Below are positions 7,645 to 13,948 of a DNA stretch of 17,847 nucleotides, piece after piece. This stretch comes from Methanobacteriota archaeon. GTDB lineage: Archaea > Halobacteriota > Methanosarcinia > Methanosarcinales > Methanosarcinaceae. The stretch is from contig JAUPKV010000440.1 in assembly GCA_030837265.1 (NCBI GenBank), forward strand, positions 1 through 17,847, read 5' to 3'. A program made the translations under genes and the position numbers. The notes under the pieces were generated by a model. It ran no database searches, had not been told where the DNA came from, and worked only from the letters and a program-made list of their open reading frames with translations. How positions within the stretch are numbered: position 1 is the stretch's first letter; the number at the start of each line of letters is the position of its first letter.

Positions 7645-7685
7645 TATATAAATATATTATCGAAGTCAATAGAACCCGAGGGGGT
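7645..7685 (+). promoter_or_regulatory. TATA box and strong ribosome-binding site fixing the Nog1-like start
   Basis: TATATAAATA (7645-7654) is a strong archaeal TATA box, and GAGGGGGT (7678-7685) lies 9 bases before ATG 7695. Transcription would start near 7675, which excludes translation from the longer open frame beginning at 7554. A second TATA-like AAATATAAAAAG near 7527-7538 is also present. Confidence 0.6.
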
Positions 7686-7694
7686 ATAGTCCAA

Positions 7695-8693
7695 ATGATA
7701 TTTGAAAAAATCCATACAGTTCCTACTTCAGATGAATTAATTAATAAAGCTTTCAAACGGGCAGCAAGAGCGATGTCAGGAAAAACTATCGACAGTAGAG
7801 ATAGCAGACTCAGGGCAAACGAATCAATGATATTAACAGCAGCAAATATATTTACGGATAACCTATCAAACATTGTCAGGCGTTTCCCCAGTTTCGATCA
7901 ATTACCTAAATTCTACTATGAACTTACAGATATCCTCGTCGGTGTAGAAAAACTTAAAATGTCTCTTGCATCCATAGATTGGGCCAGCAGGAAGATTCAT
8001 GAAGTTGCAAGGGACTATGTTGGAAATGTTCGGAATTCGGACATTCCCGAACCTGTAAGAAAAGAGGCTTTCGGAAGACTTGCCTCAATTATTAAGTCTA
8101 TTAATAAAGACCTTCTTTTCCTCAACGAAGCCAGAAATCTCTTAAGGAAACTTCCGGAAGTCAATGACGAACCTACGATTGTGATTGCGGGCTACCCGAA
8201 TGTAGGAAAATCGAGTTTTGTCACAAAAGTTACCGGTGCAAGTCCGGAAATAGCTCCTTATCCCTTTACTACGAAAGGAGTTACAATAGGGCATTTAACT
8301 CGTAAAGGGGTTCGATATCAGGTTATTGATACTCCGGGTCTGCTTGATCGTCCCATGTCCGAGAGGAATGATATCGAACGGCAGGCAGTTACTGCTATCC
8401 AGTTTCTTGATGCGGTCGTAATGTTTATGATTGATCCCAGCGAAAGCTGCGGTTACGAGATTAAAGATCAGGAAAACCTGCTTGAGGAAATTCGAGACAA
8501 CTTTAAGCTTCCTTTGCTTGTGGTTGCAAATAAAGCTGACAGGCCGGAGTTCAGGAAAATAGGTGAAGCAGAGTTTAACATCTCTACGGTTACAGGAGAG
8601 GGGATCGAAGAGGTAATGAACACGCTGCTTGAAATGATTGAAGAGAAGCGCCTTCATTCTTCTGCAGGAGAGAATGATAAAGATCAGGTATGA
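7695..8693 (+). CDS. Nog1-family GTPase (archaeal ribosome-assembly GTPase)
   Basis: The 332-residue protein has an N-terminal helical Nog1-like region (about 1-155, including the RANESMILTAANIFTDNLSNIVRRFPSFDQL stretch) and an Obg/Nog1-type G domain. Visible elements are G1 GYPNVGKSS (about 166-174), G2-region PYPFTTKGVTIGH, G3 DTPGL (212-216) and G4 NKAD (279-282). Nog1 relatives act in large ribosomal subunit assembly; archaeal versions are shorter than eukaryotic Nog1, as here. It is probably cytoplasmic and ribosome-associated. The start is set by GAGGGGGT nine bases upstream and a TATA box at 7645-7654. The stop codon lies inside a terminator-like hairpin, and the gene converges on the CcdA-like gene 8 bases away. 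Confidence 0.9.
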   Translation: MIFEKIHTVPTSDELINKAFKRAARAMSGKTIDSRDSRLRANESMILTAANIFTDNLSNIVRRFPSFDQLPKFYYELTDILVGVEKLKMSLASIDWASRKIHEVARDYVGNVRNSDIPEPVRKEAFGRLASIIKSINKDLLFLNEARNLLRKLPEVNDEPTIVIAGYPNVGKSSFVTKVTGASPEIAPYPFTTKGVTIGHLTRKGVRYQVIDTPGLLDRPMSERNDIERQAVTAIQFLDAVVMFMIDPSESCGYEIKDQENLLEEIRDNFKLPLLVVANKADRPEFRKIGEAEFNISTVTGEGIEEVMNTLLEMIEEKRLHSSAGENDKDQV

Positions 8694-8704
8694 CCTGATT
8701 TTTA
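8683..8704 (+). terminator. Hairpin plus T-run at the Nog1-like/CcdA convergent junction
   Basis: ATCAGGT (8683-8689) and ACCTGAT (8693-8699) form a perfect 7-bp stem with a 3-base loop, followed directly by TTTT (8700-8703). The stem spans the TGA stop of the upstream GTPase gene (8691-8693). This looks like an intrinsic terminator for the rightward gene. Confidence 0.6.
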
Positions 8705-9523
8705 TCGAATTATCCTGAGCTGCATTAACAGAGCAAGTAAAAAGAGTATTATCCCCGTTATCAATCTTATTTCGACTCTCCATCTCTCCCTGAACTCAGC
8801 GACGTCGTTCGGGCTTAAGCCGGAGGAAAGCAAAAGTCCTATGGTCATTATAGGGAGCAGAAGGCCGAATATGTAAAGTCCCATGTATGCTGTTCCTGTC
8901 ATCATATCTGTTTTTGTTACCAGTATACTCAGGATAGAGAGGTAAACAGCGCCGACACAAGGAGCTTTGACCAGGAAATACATGCCCCCTGAAAGAAAAG
9001 ACATTAGCAGAAGGTTTTGTTTTGTCATCCCGCTCATAAAATTCTTCAAAGAATCCGGGGTCTTAAAGGTTGATCGGGCGTGTTTCTTAAGCCAGTATGC
9101 ATCGAAAATATGCCAGAAGCCTAGAAGAGCAGTAAGTAAGATAGTAACTTTGGTAAAATCTCCCCTGATTTCTGGGAAGAAGTTGACCGCGCTGAGAATA
9201 ATGGTTCCTGCCAAAATGTGTATTGTAAGGATCCCGGTTGAAAAACCTAAAGTAATTCTGAGCAGTTCCTTTCTTCTTCCCTGCTGTGCAAGGATAATGG
9301 TTGTCAGGAAAGCCATTACAGCAAGCAAGCAAGGGTTAAAACCTGCAAGAATACCTGCTGCCAGGAAAAATAGAGGGCTCATAATCCCAATGTGCCTATT
9401 TTCTCCGAAGCAACCGGTGTATTTGTTTTCAGATGAAACGACCAGAGCGGAAGCAGGGCTCAGCAGTAAAAGAACGACTAATAGCAAAAGAATTACCTTA
9501 CCTGCGAGCTGAGGCTGTGTCAT
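8702..9523 (-). CDS. CcdA/DsbD-type thiol-redox transmembrane protein
   Basis: The 273-residue protein has a signal-peptide-like N-terminus (about 8-27) and a short exterior segment containing a Cys (YTGCFGE). About six membrane helices follow. The two family signature Cys lie in membrane-embedded motifs GFNPC (near residue 65) and KAPCVGA (near residue 187), which form the redox pair that carries reducing equivalents across the membrane in CcdA/DsbD proteins. Its likely job is supplying electrons to exterior thiol proteins, for example for cytochrome c maturation or disulfide handling. No partner thioredoxin lies alongside. AGGA precedes the ATG by seven bases, and a TATA-like AAAATATAAAAA (minus strand, about 9566-9578) lies about 45 bases upstream. 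The protein is slightly longer than a minimal CcdA because of its signal sequence. Confidence 0.85.
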   Translation of the reverse strand: MTQPQLAGKVILLLLVVLLLLSPASALVVSSENKYTGCFGENRHIGIMSPLFFLAAGILAGFNPCLLAVMAFLTTIILAQQGRRKELLRITLGFSTGILTIHILAGTIILSAVNFFPEIRGDFTKVTILLTALLGFWHIFDAYWLKKHARSTFKTPDSLKNFMSGMTKQNLLLMSFLSGGMYFLVKAPCVGAVYLSILSILVTKTDMMTGTAYMGLYIFGLLLPIMTIGLLLSSGLSPNDVAEFRERWRVEIRLITGIILFLLALLMQLRIIR

Positions 9524-9843
9524 TGTTTTTCCTGTCCCTGTCCCGAGTTATTTTGGATGCTTAATTTTTTATATTTTCGGTATTCATGCCCAATTTGCTC
9601 TCTCAAAGTATTCAGAAGGTAAATATAGTTTTTTCTAAATTTTCAGCTTTTTCCAAGAAAGGAAGGTGAGATCTGAAGTAAGCGAAACAAAATGATAGTG
9701 AGGGTTGCAAAGTTAATGTGCTGATTTAAAAGCTCTAAAACCGATTTTATTGCATATTTTACAAAGATATTACATCTAAGCCTCTATTCAAAACCATGTA
9801 AAACAACGAAGGGTACAGGAAAATTCGATCATTTATTTATAAC

Positions 9844-9870
9844 CGCAGAAAACGCAGAAAACGCGGGAAA
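9844..9870. repeat. Tandem 9-bp repeat, three units
   Basis: The unit CGCAGAAAA occurs twice perfectly (9844-9852, 9853-9861), and a third degenerate copy CGCGGGAAA follows (9862-9870). It is non-coding and sits in the spacer between the CcdA-like and aminotransferase genes. Similar ACCGCAGAAAACGC-type runs, from memory, are scattered in Methanosarcina intergenic DNA. Confidence 0.55.
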
Positions 9871-9904
9871 CTGGCTCTTTAATTAGTCAGCTTGAGGGAG
9901 CGTG

Positions 9905-9926
9905 CTCCCGAATCGCGATTCGGGAG
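9905..9926 (-). terminator. Perfect 22-bp palindrome just after the aminotransferase stop
   Basis: CTCCCGAATCG (9905-9915) and CGATTCGGGAG (9916-9926) are exact reverse complements, two bases past the stop codon of the minus-strand aminotransferase gene. As RNA it would form a strong GC-rich hairpin, although no U-tract follows. A competing stem GGGAGC/GCTCCC (9896-9901 with 9904-9909) shares one arm. It may be a processing or terminator hairpin. Confidence 0.5.
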
Positions 9927-9928
9927 TT

Positions 9929-11041
9929 TCAAAGTACTTTTTCAATAATGTTCAAAGCTTTTTCAATATCCTTCATGGAAGCTGCATAAGAGATTCGTAT
10001 ATAACCGTCACCCTCGCTTCCGAAAGCAGTCCCTGGCACGACGATTATACCGTTGGAGATAAGTTTGGAGGCAACTTCAGCTGAATCCGAGACTTTCGGG
10101 AAAGCATAGAAGGCTCCTTTTGGAAGGGCGCACTCCATTCCGAGTTCATTCAATCCTTTTACAAGCACGTCCCTGCGCTTCTTGAATTCTTCTCGCATGG
10201 CCTTGACCGAGTCTTTAGGTCCTGTCACTGCGGCATATGCGGCTTTTTGAGCGACTGAATTGGCGCATGCCTGGATATACTGATGTACCTTAAGCATCTG
10301 TCCGATATAATCCGCCCGAGCTGCCACGTATCCCAGCCTCCAGCCGGTCATGGCATAGCTTTTTGAAGTGGCATTTACCGTGATCACGTTATCCGAGTAG
10401 CTTGCAGGGCTTACGTGCTCTCCTTCATAGATAAAATACTCATATACCTCGTCCGAGATGATAGTTATATTGTGATCATCTGCAATTTCGGCAAGAGCTT
10501 TGATATCTGCCCTGCTTGCAACTGCCCCTGTGGGATTCGCAGGAGAATTAAGAATTATAGCTCTTGTCTTCGGAGACAGCTTTTCAAGGACAGTCTCAGG
10601 CTTCATCGTAAGATCCTCTGCAAGAGGTATACTTACCACTCTGCCATTTTGTATCTCGGTAAGCGCATTATAGGAAACAAATCCCGGATTTGATATTAGC
10701 ACTTCATCTCCCGGGTTCAGCAGGGCTGCAAGGGCAATAGCTAAAGCTTCAGATGCTCCGGAGGTGACAATTATATCCTGTGCAGAAACTGAAAACCCGT
10801 TTTCTTCTTTAAACTTTAAGCTTAAAGCCTCTCTGAGTTCCGGAATTCCAGAACCGACCGTATAACCTGTAAAACCTTCGTTTATTGCTTTTATTGCCGC
10901 AGCTTTTATATGTTCAGGAGTGTCAAAGTCTGGTTGCCCTAGTCCAAGGTTGATAGCACCCGGACCGGCAGCTTCAAAAATTTTTCTGATTCCTGATGTA
11001 TCCATTTTGGCTACATTTTCTGAAAACTTTATCTCCTTCAA
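9929..11041 (-). CDS. Pyridoxal-phosphate aminotransferase, class I/II (aspartate aminotransferase-like)
   Basis: The 370-residue enzyme transfers amino groups between an amino acid and a 2-oxo acid. It has the fold-type I landmarks: GLGQPDFDTP near the N-terminus, NSPANPTGAV with the cofactor Asn (near 169), SDEVYEYF with the Asp that contacts the pyridine nitrogen (near 197), and SKSYAMTGWRLG with the Schiff-base Lys (near 227). The C-terminal GYIRISYA carries the substrate-carboxylate Arg. Aspartate is the likeliest donor, but aromatic or other acceptors are possible. The TTG start is supported by GGAGG seven bases upstream. It follows hxlB in the same direction after 66 bases, so they may be co-transcribed. 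A perfect palindrome lies just past the stop. Confidence 0.92.
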   Translation of the reverse strand: MKEIKFSENVAKMDTSGIRKIFEAAGPGAINLGLGQPDFDTPEHIKAAAIKAINEGFTGYTVGSGIPELREALSLKFKEENGFSVSAQDIIVTSGASEALAIALAALLNPGDEVLISNPGFVSYNALTEIQNGRVVSIPLAEDLTMKPETVLEKLSPKTRAIILNSPANPTGAVASRADIKALAEIADDHNITIISDEVYEYFIYEGEHVSPASYSDNVITVNATSKSYAMTGWRLGYVAARADYIGQMLKVHQYIQACANSVAQKAAYAAVTGPKDSVKAMREEFKKRRDVLVKGLNELGMECALPKGAFYAFPKVSDSAEVASKLISNGIIVVPGTAFGSEGDGYIRISYAASMKDIEKALNIIEKVL

Positions 11042-11107
11042 ATTAAGCCTCCAGTATCCCTTTATCTCTAATTTTTAACGAATCGTTTTTTTGGACTGTA
11101 CTCAGGA

Positions 11108-11722
11108 TTATTCAATGTTAGTATGCCTTGATTTGAGTTCGGCTTCAGAAGCACCTGTTAGCGTAATTAGCTGTGCGATTAACGAGTCAAGAAATATTAG
11201 CGAGGTAATTTCAAAGGAAGTACCCAGAGGAGGTAGATTTTTATAATCTCCTCTCATATTTTTCTCAAGACAGCCGCCTGCATCAGGATCTATTTTTGTC
11301 TTACTAGGAAGAACCACAATGATATCAGAAATTCTGCCAAGTGTAGATTCTTTTTTAGATGTAACTGTTATAAGGGTCGAGCCGATATACTTTACTATTT
11401 TCCCGAGATCAGCTATGGAACGGGTTTCCCCAGACCCTGAGATGGCGACTACAACATCATCCGGCCTAACTGCAGGGGTTGTGGTCTCACCAACCACATA
11501 AACGCTAAATCCAAGGTGCATAAGCCGCATTGCAAATGCTTTGGCAACAAGCCCTGATCTTCCGGCCCCCATTACAAAAATTCTTTTTCCATTAATTATT
11601 TTCTGAAGCATGTTTTTTACAGCTTCAGTGTCTAGTTTCTCGGTTACCTCGTCCAGGTGATCAATGATCTGTTTCATTGATACCAGTAAATCTTCGCAGT
11701 TTTTTACTTGAACTGTATTCAT
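11108..11722 (-). CDS. hxlB: 6-phospho-3-hexuloisomerase
   Basis: The 204-residue SIS-domain enzyme interconverts 3-hexulose-6-phosphate and fructose-6-phosphate. In archaea this is half of the reversed ribulose-monophosphate route that makes pentose phosphates and handles formaldehyde. Visible motifs are VMGAGRSGLVAKAFAMRLMHLGF (sugar-phosphate binding), ISGSGETRS (the second SIS phosphate loop) and PPLGTSFEI near the C-terminus. Length is right for the family. ATG 11722 is preferred: GGAG lies seven bases upstream and a TATA box (AATTATAAGG, minus strand, 11761-11770) lies 40-50 bases upstream, inside the longer open frame that starts at 11779. The partner hexulose-phosphate synthase is not in the window. 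A direct repeat of 11 bp lies farther upstream. Confidence 0.92.
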   Translation of the reverse strand: MNTVQVKNCEDLLVSMKQIIDHLDEVTEKLDTEAVKNMLQKIINGKRIFVMGAGRSGLVAKAFAMRLMHLGFSVYVVGETTTPAVRPDDVVVAISGSGETRSIADLGKIVKYIGSTLITVTSKKESTLGRISDIIVVLPSKTKIDPDAGGCLEKNMRGDYKNLPPLGTSFEITSLIFLDSLIAQLITLTGASEAELKSRHTNIE

Positions 11723-11760
11723 GAAAGGTCTCCAAAAAACACTGAGTCTAGTGCTTTTTT

Positions 11761-11770
11761 CCTTATAATT
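11761..11770 (-). promoter_or_regulatory. TATA box for hxlB
   Basis: AATTATAAGG on the minus strand, with transcription predicted near 11740, gives a leader of about 18 bases that contains the GGAG site. Confidence 0.45.
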
Positions 11771-11844
11771 ATCAATCAATTAGAAGCTTATCAACTTGTC
11801 TATAATTGTCTCAGAGCAAATCGGAGTCTTCTTTTCATCTAAAA

Positions 11845-11877
11845 TATAAGTCTTTATCGTCTTAACTATAAGTCTTT
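11845..11877. repeat. 11-bp direct repeat spaced 22 bp, upstream of hxlB
   Basis: TATAAGTCTTT occurs perfectly at 11845-11855 and 11867-11877, exactly 22 bp apart, which is two helical turns. It lies about 75-115 bp upstream of the hxlB TATA box and downstream of the unknown gene's stop. It may be an activator-binding site. AT-rich chance repetition is possible. Confidence 0.45.
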
Positions 11878-11895
11878 TTTATCTCAATTATTGCC

Positions 11896-12417
11896 CTATC
11901 TGTTTGGTTGAGGTTCAGACTTATAATTGATAGTTTTCAATTCCCAATCCTCTATGTTATTCTTGAATTCTTTATAGAGTCTTTGAATATCACAGTCACT
12001 CCCATTCCAGTAAAAGTCCTTCCGTGTATCTCCTTTTCGTAGTTCCTCAACTATGAACTTTGATAAATTAAAAAGGGCTTTTTTATTGGAAAATGGTATA
12101 CTATAGTTTACACGATAACCGCCAGCTGTTTTTCCATAGGACACCAGTGTATACCCTTTACTTTCATATTCCGTTATTTCATCGAAATTACAAATAATCT
12201 CAAACTCATGAACCGTAGACTGATCTATTCTTGAAATGCCTATAAGTATTTGTGCTATGACGTAATCAGGAACTTTCCGCCCGAACCAAACGGCTATTTT
12301 CCCATATGTGCAAATTACGTTGACGTCGTTCCTGCCCATCTCAAAAGAGCTGAGGGACTGAGGGGGGGATATTTTTGCTTCAAGGTCCTGGGTTTTCTGG
12401 GCACACATTGCTTCCAC
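11896..12417 (-). CDS. Unknown protein, third gene of the Era-like GTPase/DUF2073 operon
   Basis: The 173-residue frame begins at GTG 12417, five bases past the DUF2073 stop, with no clear ribosome-binding site. An internal ATG (MGRNDV, residue 27) is another possible start. The product has an alpha/beta look, with hydrophobic strands (VNVICTYGKIAVWFG, EFEIICNF, YTLVSYGKTAGGYRVNYSI) and amphipathic helices (KALFNLSKFIVEELRK, DIQRLYKEFKNNI). It has no signal peptide, membrane helix or CxxC zinc motif. I do not recognise the family. Tight spacing suggests translation coupled to DUF2073 and a role linked to the GTPase. From memory, a zinc-ribbon gene often accompanies this pair in other archaea; this protein has no such Cys pattern, so it is not that partner. 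Confidence 0.7.
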   Translation of the reverse strand: MEAMCAQKTQDLEAKISPPQSLSSFEMGRNDVNVICTYGKIAVWFGRKVPDYVIAQILIGISRIDQSTVHEFEIICNFDEITEYESKGYTLVSYGKTAGGYRVNYSIPFSNKKALFNLSKFIVEELRKGDTRKDFYWNGSDCDIQRLYKEFKNNIEDWELKTINYKSEPQPNR

Positions 12418-12422
12418 TTCGT

Positions 12423-12791
12423 TTACTTACTTGCAGAGACAAGTGCACTGATCAGGTTTCTATCTTTTTTGAGGGTTTTCAGCTGGTTTGCCGGCCCTAT
12501 CACTGTGAGTCTCTTACTTCCTTGTTTTTTGAATAACTTTCCCAGCAGCGAAGTGTCTACATTTCCCGGGTAACTTTGCATCTCTATGCCTGAAAACACA
12601 TCTGGCTGGATTGCTGACATTGTCATTTCGATTAGCTTTGCTTCCTCCATAGGATTCAAGCCTTTTTCAAGCACCAGAATTTTTCCTTTCCTTACCTCAT
12701 CAATTATATATCTGACTTTCTCCATCGAAGCCATCTGAGATATTTTAGCTTCGGACACAAGATCAAGTTGTATTCCCTGCATATTACTCAC
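12423..12791 (-). CDS. DUF2073 family protein
   Basis: The 122-residue protein matches the archaeal DUF2073 (COG3365-like) family: the pattern GIQLDLVSEAKISQMASMEKVRYIIDEVRKGKILVLEKGLNPMEEAKLIEMTM, then SGIEMQSYPG and a C-terminal RLTVIGPANQLKTLKKDRNLISALV. Function is unknown. It is soluble, alpha/beta, with no catalytic or metal motif visible. Its start overlaps the stop of the upstream Era-like GTPase by four bases (ATGA), so the two are translationally coupled. The association of DUF2073 with this GTPase is a recurring euryarchaeal arrangement, which suggests the two proteins act together, possibly in ribosome biology; that is inference from context. Confidence 0.85.
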   Translation of the reverse strand: MSNMQGIQLDLVSEAKISQMASMEKVRYIIDEVRKGKILVLEKGLNPMEEAKLIEMTMSAIQPDVFSGIEMQSYPGNVDTSLLGKLFKKQGSKRLTVIGPANQLKTLKKDRNLISALVSASK

Positions 12792-13432
12792 CCGAACTGC
12801 TTTGCCAAAGCTTCGTAAAACGAATCCATTCCTATTCCTTCAAGTGCCGAAACTGGCACCATGGGATGCTGAGGAAAAGCTTCCTTAATAACTGATGGGT
12901 CAGCATTGGGAAGATCTACCTTGTTTGCTACGATCAAAAGCGGGAGATTTCTGGCTTCCATATTTCCAATTACCGTTACGTTGACCTGGGTATAGGGATT
13001 TTCTGTTGAGTCCATAACCAGTATGACGCCGTCTAGATCATCTAGCCATTTGACAGCTTCAATTACGCCTTCTGTCGCTTCTTTTGATCTCTTCTTAGAC
13101 TCAACGTCACTTAGCCCCTGTTCCATAAAATCATGGAAATCGATTTTCGTAGCAAGCCCGGGCGTATCTACAATATCAAGACTGATTGTATGCCCATTAG
13201 CTTGGTTGATACTTACTCCGTTCCTTCTCTTCGCATGTCTGGTTTCATGGGCGATATGAGAAACGGAACCCATTGTTTCTTCAGATCCTACCCAGTCTTT
13301 AAGAATCCGATTACTAAGAGTTGTTTTACCGGCGTTGGGGGGACCGTAGATTCCTATGCAGGCTCCTTTTTTCTTAAACAATTTGTTAAATATTTTTGAA
13401 AAGCTTACCTTAAATCGTTTTATCATGTTCAT
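12788..13432 (-). CDS. Era-like GTPase
   Basis: The 214-residue protein is an Era/TrmE-type small GTPase with a basic N-terminus (MIKRFKVSFSKIFNKLFKKK) that may bind RNA or membrane. Motifs are G1 GPPNAGKTT (about 30-38), G3 DTPG (89-92), G4 NKVD (170-173) and G5-like SAL (195-197). It lacks the C-terminal KH domain of bacterial Era, so only the G domain is shared. The start ATG 13432 is well supported: AGGAGGG lies five to six bases upstream, and a TATA box (GTATATATATC, about 13497-13508, minus strand) lies inside the longer open frame from 13522, which cannot therefore be translated from that promoter. It is the first gene of an operon with DUF2073 and an unknown protein. Confidence 0.9.
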   Translation of the reverse strand: MNMIKRFKVSFSKIFNKLFKKKGACIGIYGPPNAGKTTLSNRILKDWVGSEETMGSVSHIAHETRHAKRRNGVSINQANGHTISLDIVDTPGLATKIDFHDFMEQGLSDVESKKRSKEATEGVIEAVKWLDDLDGVILVMDSTENPYTQVNVTVIGNMEARNLPLLIVANKVDLPNADPSVIKEAFPQHPMVPVSALEGIGMDSFYEALAKQFG

Positions 13433-13496
13433 AGCTTCCCTCCTTTGGGAAAGCATTTCATCTGGGATTTCTCGGACTGCTTTCCTATTTGGGTTG

Positions 13497-13508
13497 ATAT
13501 ATATACAT
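13497..13508 (-). promoter_or_regulatory. TATA box for the Era-like GTPase operon
   Basis: A GTATATATATC-type box on the minus strand predicts transcription start near 13475 and a leader of about 40 bases. That leader includes the AGGAGGG ribosome-binding site at about 13438-13444. Confidence 0.5.
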
Positions 13509-13522
13509 GTCTGAATTGACAT

Positions 13523-13948
13523 GAGATGATGATCTTTTTATGTACTTGGTTCATGCATATAAGCTATTTCTATTTGTTACACTGCAGGAGTCAGAGAAAT
13601 AGGAAATACTCCTTCTTTCTTTCTGATATTCCTTTATATAAATGACAAGTATTGCATCCTTTCTATAGTAAAAATTGAAAGTGCCTCCTTTAAAATAATC
13701 CTAAATATAAATAAATTACTTTTATCCGCCTTATTTTTTGATTTGTTAATAAAAAGTTTTTTATACAGGAGACACCAGCTCTTATTTAATTTTTTTGTAT
13801 TTACATTAAATTCTTTATATCTGTGCGATGTTTGGTATCTTCCTTTATATTCTTTTCCTTTTTATGCGTGGAATCTTATAAAAATATTTATTTTGTTTCT
13901 CGGAGTGATGCAGCAAAAATTATTAAAGAGAAACGCATTCAGGGCTTA
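13523..13948. other. AT-rich divergent intergenic region upstream of the aromatic operon
   Basis: About 425 bases between the GTPase operon and the shikimate kinase operon contain several TATA-like boxes: TTTATATAAA at 13633-13642 (palindromic, usable either way) and CTTATAAAAATA near 13875-13886, which best fits the shikimate kinase start. A pyrimidine-rich stretch (CTTCTTTCTTTCTG) lies at about 13612-13625. Open frames here (13743-13949 and the upstream extension from 13823) have no ribosome-binding site and are AT-driven. No RNA gene was recognised. Confidence 0.5.
13875..13886 (+). promoter_or_regulatory. TATA box for the shikimate kinase - chorismate mutase - purE operon
   Basis: The archaeal-type CTTATAAAAATA predicts transcription start near 13905 and a leader of about 45 bases before ATG 13949. 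This argues against translation from the in-frame start at 13823. Confidence 0.45.

Larger units (their letters stand above)
9524..9928. other. Gene-free intergenic stretch with 9-bp repeats and a 22-bp palindrome
   Basis: About 400 bases separate the CcdA-like gene from the end of the aminotransferase gene. It holds the CcdA-like promoter at its left end (TATA near 9566-9578), a tandem 9-bp repeat (9844-9870) and a GC-rich palindrome (9905-9926). I saw no ORF with a credible start and no recognisable tRNA or other known RNA, although a small RNA cannot be excluded. Confidence 0.6.

Noticed and set aside
8295..8783. A 162-codon minus-strand frame opposite the Nog1-like GTPase
   Set aside because: It lies across the conserved G domain and the terminator and has no independent coding evidence.
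8967..9512. A 181-codon plus-strand frame opposite the CcdA-like gene
   Set aside because: It is the antisense shadow of a clear membrane-protein gene; it has no start signals and an Arg/Lys/Pro-rich composition typical of a complement frame.
9844..9870. Start of a CRISPR array
   Set aside because: The units are 9 bp and directly adjacent, without unique spacers of about 30-40 bp.
9601..9900. A tRNA or other stable RNA gene in the gene-free gap
   Set aside because: No cloverleaf, T-loop GTTCGA-type box or high-GC block is visible apart from the terminal palindrome.
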